Source: Cloacimonetes bacterium SCGC AAA252-N17
Lineage (GTDB): Bacteria; Cloacimonadota; Cloacimonadia; JGIOTU-2
Reading direction: 5' to 3'
DNA: 5,839 nt
NCBI GenBank assembly: GCA_000404785.1
Contig: ASNI01000047.1
Coordinates: 1-5,839, forward strand
The notes under the pieces were generated by a model that saw only the letters and a list, made by a program, of their open reading frames with translations, had not been told where the DNA came from and searched no databases. Numbering within the stretch: position 1 is the first letter of the stretch; every line of letters starts with the position of its first letter. Position numbers and translations under genes: made by a program. This document shows, in pieces, positions 5,461 through 5,839 of this stretch.

Positions 5461-5839
5461 GTTCGAAGAAACCTTTTCAAAATTGATAGGAAGCTATGAA
5501 ACTTTCATTCTTACCACACATGAGAACTCGGACAGTGATGGTGTAGGTGCTGAATATGCGCTTTATCTTTACCTTGAGATGTTTGGAAAAAATGTAAGAA
5601 TGATCAATAATGAAAAACCTTCTTCACAATGTGAGTTTCTTCATATCGGGAACAAAGTGCACACGCGGATAGAAACTCTCGATAAAAATGCTATTGTTTT
5701 TATGCTTGATTTCAACGAGATAAATAGAATTGGGAAAAGGTTGATTCCACTGCTCACTTCGGGAAACCAGATTGTAAGGATCGATCATCATAAGAAGTCG
5801 GAACCGATATTGAACTGCATTTCATATATTGATGATCGG
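5447..5839 (+). CDS. nrnA: DHH-family phosphoesterase, NrnA-like oligoribonuclease/pAp phosphatase (partial, 3' end missing)
   Basis: This is the N-terminal 131 residues of a DHH phosphoesterase. Family members nearest in form (NrnA/RecJ-like) degrade 2-5-nucleotide oligoribonucleotides and dephosphorylate pAp; some relatives act on c-di-AMP. Metal-binding motifs are visible in order: motif I THENSDSDGVGAEYALYLYL (24-43) with H25, D29 and D31; motif II FMLDF (85-89) with D88; and motif III IDHH (112-115). The substrate-binding DHHA1 domain lies beyond the window, so the choice between NrnA and a relative is not settled. Motif I reads N-S-D-S-D where N-P-D-G-D is common; the metal ligands are kept. 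The ATG at 5447 is preferred over the in-frame ATG at 5435 because GGAG (5437-5440) lies six bases upstream of it. It overlaps the 3' end of rbfA, an arrangement seen in clostridial and other operons. Confidence 0.87.
   Translation, partial: MNLNEFEETFSKLIGSYETFILTTHENSDSDGVGAEYALYLYLEMFGKNVRMINNEKPSSQCEFLHIGNKVHTRIETLDKNAIVFMLDFNEINRIGKRLIPLLTSGNQIVRIDHHKKSEPILNCISYIDDR

Noticed and set aside
1..5839. Mobile elements, CRISPR arrays, phage or defence genes
   Set aside because: There are no spaced repeats, transposase or integrase motifs or terminal inverted repeats; every gene from 225 on belongs to a conserved housekeeping cluster.

Overview
The window is a bacterial translation and transcription-factor operon, read entirely on the + strand. 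The order is rimP, nusA, ylxR, an L7Ae-family gene (ylxQ), infB, ylxP (DUF503), rbfA and the start of a DHH-family phosphoesterase (nrnA type) that runs off the right edge. The DNA is AT-rich. Start sites are mostly preceded by recognisable Shine-Dalgarno sequences (AGAGG, AAAGGA, GGAG). The gene order matches the rimP-nusA-infB-rbfA cluster known from Bacillus, Clostridia and many other bacteria. NusA, however, carries an extra C-terminal helix-hairpin-helix segment that Bacillus NusA lacks. IF-2 has a duplicated N-terminal module around a very lysine-rich linker. I think an uncultured or deep-branching phylum (for example in the FCB group, such as Cloacimonadota) is more likely than Bacillota, but this is a weak inference and the phylum is not fixed by the sequence.

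Layout. Bases 1-131 seem to be the tail of an upstream + strand gene of unknown function. Bases 132-224 are non-coding. They hold a 15-base AT-rich palindrome and a good intrinsic terminator or attenuator hairpin that ends only 18 bases before the rimP start. From 225 onward genes are packed with almost no gaps: the nusA/ylxR and ylxP/rbfA junctions are TAATG overlaps, ylxR/ylxQ and rbfA/nrnA overlap by tens of bases, and the others are separated by 8-13 bases. This implies one transcript with translational coupling.

How the genes work together. RimP and RbfA are 30S subunit maturation factors and IF-2 is the initiation GTPase. NusA links RNA polymerase pausing, termination and antitermination to rRNA and mRNA synthesis. 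YlxR and the L7Ae-like protein are small RNA-binding proteins carried with nusA-infB. DUF503 is a small conserved companion of rbfA. The DHH enzyme probably degrades short oligoribonucleotides or pAp.

The one real anomaly is at the 3' end of infB. The open frame runs 41 codons past where IF-2 normally ends and overlaps ylxP by 110 bases. The divergence begins at a run of seven A's (4804-4810). Losing one A restores a normal IF-2 C-terminus and a stop three bases before the ylxP start. This is either a sequencing indel, a real frameshift, or a slippage site. Otherwise the window is a conventional housekeeping region, and I do not see a new biological system in it.
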